Positions 7,456 to 7,641 of a stretch of 7,641 nt of DNA are shown one piece after another. The translations under genes were made by a program, and so were the position numbers. Source of the stretch: Candidatus Gastranaerophilales bacterium (lineage in GTDB: Bacteria; Cyanobacteriota; Vampirovibrionia; Gastranaerophilales; Gastranaerophilaceae). Below the pieces are notes generated by a model that ran no database searches, was not told the origin of the DNA, and saw only the letters and a list, made by a program, of their open reading frames with translations. Positions within the stretch are counted from its first letter, which is position 1; each line of letters starts with the position of its first letter. Location of the stretch: assembly GCA_947630355.1 (NCBI GenBank), contig CANRHJ010000092.1, forward strand, positions 1 to 7,641, in the 5' to 3' direction.

Positions 7456-7641
7456 ATATACTCCTTCTGTTACGTCAACTTGGTCTAACTTATTTATATT
7501 TGAGCCAAACTCTAAACCGGCACTGCCGGCTTGAAAATCAATAACTATTTCGTTTTCGGTTTCATCATTAAAACAAAACTGTTCTAATCCTTTTATAGCA
7601 GGAGCTTGCCCGCCCAAAAAAGCGACATGTCTCAAAATTAA
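6940..7641 (-). CDS. Mu gpI-like capsid maturation protease/scaffold, C-terminal part (cut by window edge)
   Basis: The frame is open to base 7641, so 233 residues of a longer protein are visible. A nominal TTG at 7635 exists, but the two codons before it (Leu-Ile) are in frame and the visible sequence starts with RHVAFLGGQAPAIKGLEQF. That is the internal L-x-H-V-A-x-L-G-x-x-P-P-A-V-K-G-L junction normally found after the protease domain of Mu I-type proteins. The protease catalytic domain itself must lie outside the window, so catalytic residues cannot be checked. Residues 60-110 (counted from the TTG) form a long charged coiled coil rich in K and E, with Q and L at intervals. The C-terminal half is polar and looks like a scaffold, ending in KKRGDK. 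It should direct capsid assembly and then be cleaved by the protease. Confidence 0.85.
   Translation of the reverse strand, partial: LILRHVAFLGGQAPAIKGLEQFCFNDETENEIVIDFQAGSAGLEFGSNINKLDQVDVTEGVYMTEEDLQKQVEAKEAEIKAKEEELSQKQEEIKNLETKIAENEKEKQQKEFSDFCENAINEGHLLPSQKQSVINILEACSAYSPFEFSDENGKKTEKTATDMLKEFIGSLTQMNFEEIATQKNIDNNSNNIDFQDVESIKNAIIEVQSEYKQKGIDLQSSDAMDIIKKRGDK
7461..7468 (-). promoter_or_regulatory. Internal Shine-Dalgarno for nested scaffold
   Basis: On the minus strand AGAAGGAG lies 5 bases before the in-frame ATG at 7455. It overlaps codons for Thr-Glu-Gly-Val-Tyr-Met, so the coding sequence itself carries the signal. It decides whether the nested start is used. Confidence 0.65.

Noticed and set aside
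7633..7635. TTG at 7635 as the start of the protease/scaffold gene
   Set aside because: The frame remains open to the window edge and the sequence after TTG is an internal motif of the Mu I-like family, so this is an internal Leu.
1..7641. Promoters, terminators, CRISPR repeats, insertion sequences, tRNAs
   Set aside because: Genes are packed with gaps of at most about 21 bases, and I saw no repeat array, transposase, tRNA fold or stem-plus-T-run terminator on either strand.

Overview
This window is a compact, AT-rich stretch of a contractile-tailed (myovirus-type) phage or prophage. It carries the head-to-tail structural operon, and every gene lies on the minus strand, so the operon reads from base 7641 down to base 1. 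Starts are ATG except one GTG, most have a purine-rich Shine-Dalgarno sequence, and TAA, TAG and TGA all serve as stops, so the standard bacterial code applies. The base composition fits a low-GC bacterial host. I cannot name the host, and nothing here (no integrase, tRNA or host gene) shows whether this is an integrated prophage or a free phage.

Layout in transcription order. Head: the C-terminal part of a Mu gpI-like protease/scaffold protein (cut by the right edge), with a probable nested in-frame scaffold gene; a small capsid cement (DUF2190-like) protein; and the major capsid protein. Connector: a Mu gp36-like (DUF1320) protein and a Mu gp37-like (DUF1834) protein. Tail: the sheath, the FII-type tube, a gpE/gp41-like tail assembly chaperone with a -1 frame extension, a TP901-type tape measure protein, and the start of a gpU-like tail protein (cut by the left edge).

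Genes are separated by 0-21 bases or overlap, and no promoter or terminator is visible inside, so the block is probably one late transcript. The products fit one assembly line. The protease and scaffold build the capsid shell, cement decorates it, and the two connector proteins join head to tail. The chaperone loads the tape measure, around which the tube polymerises inside the sheath, and gpU probably ends the tube. No stretch longer than about 20 bases lacks a gene.

Two translational devices stand out. One is a programmed -1 frameshift signal in the chaperone: a run of six G, a 7-nt spacer and a perfect 7-bp hairpin. The other is a strong internal ribosome binding site that would make a separate scaffold protein from within the protease gene. 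Both are known strategies in phages. I see no wholly undescribed system here.
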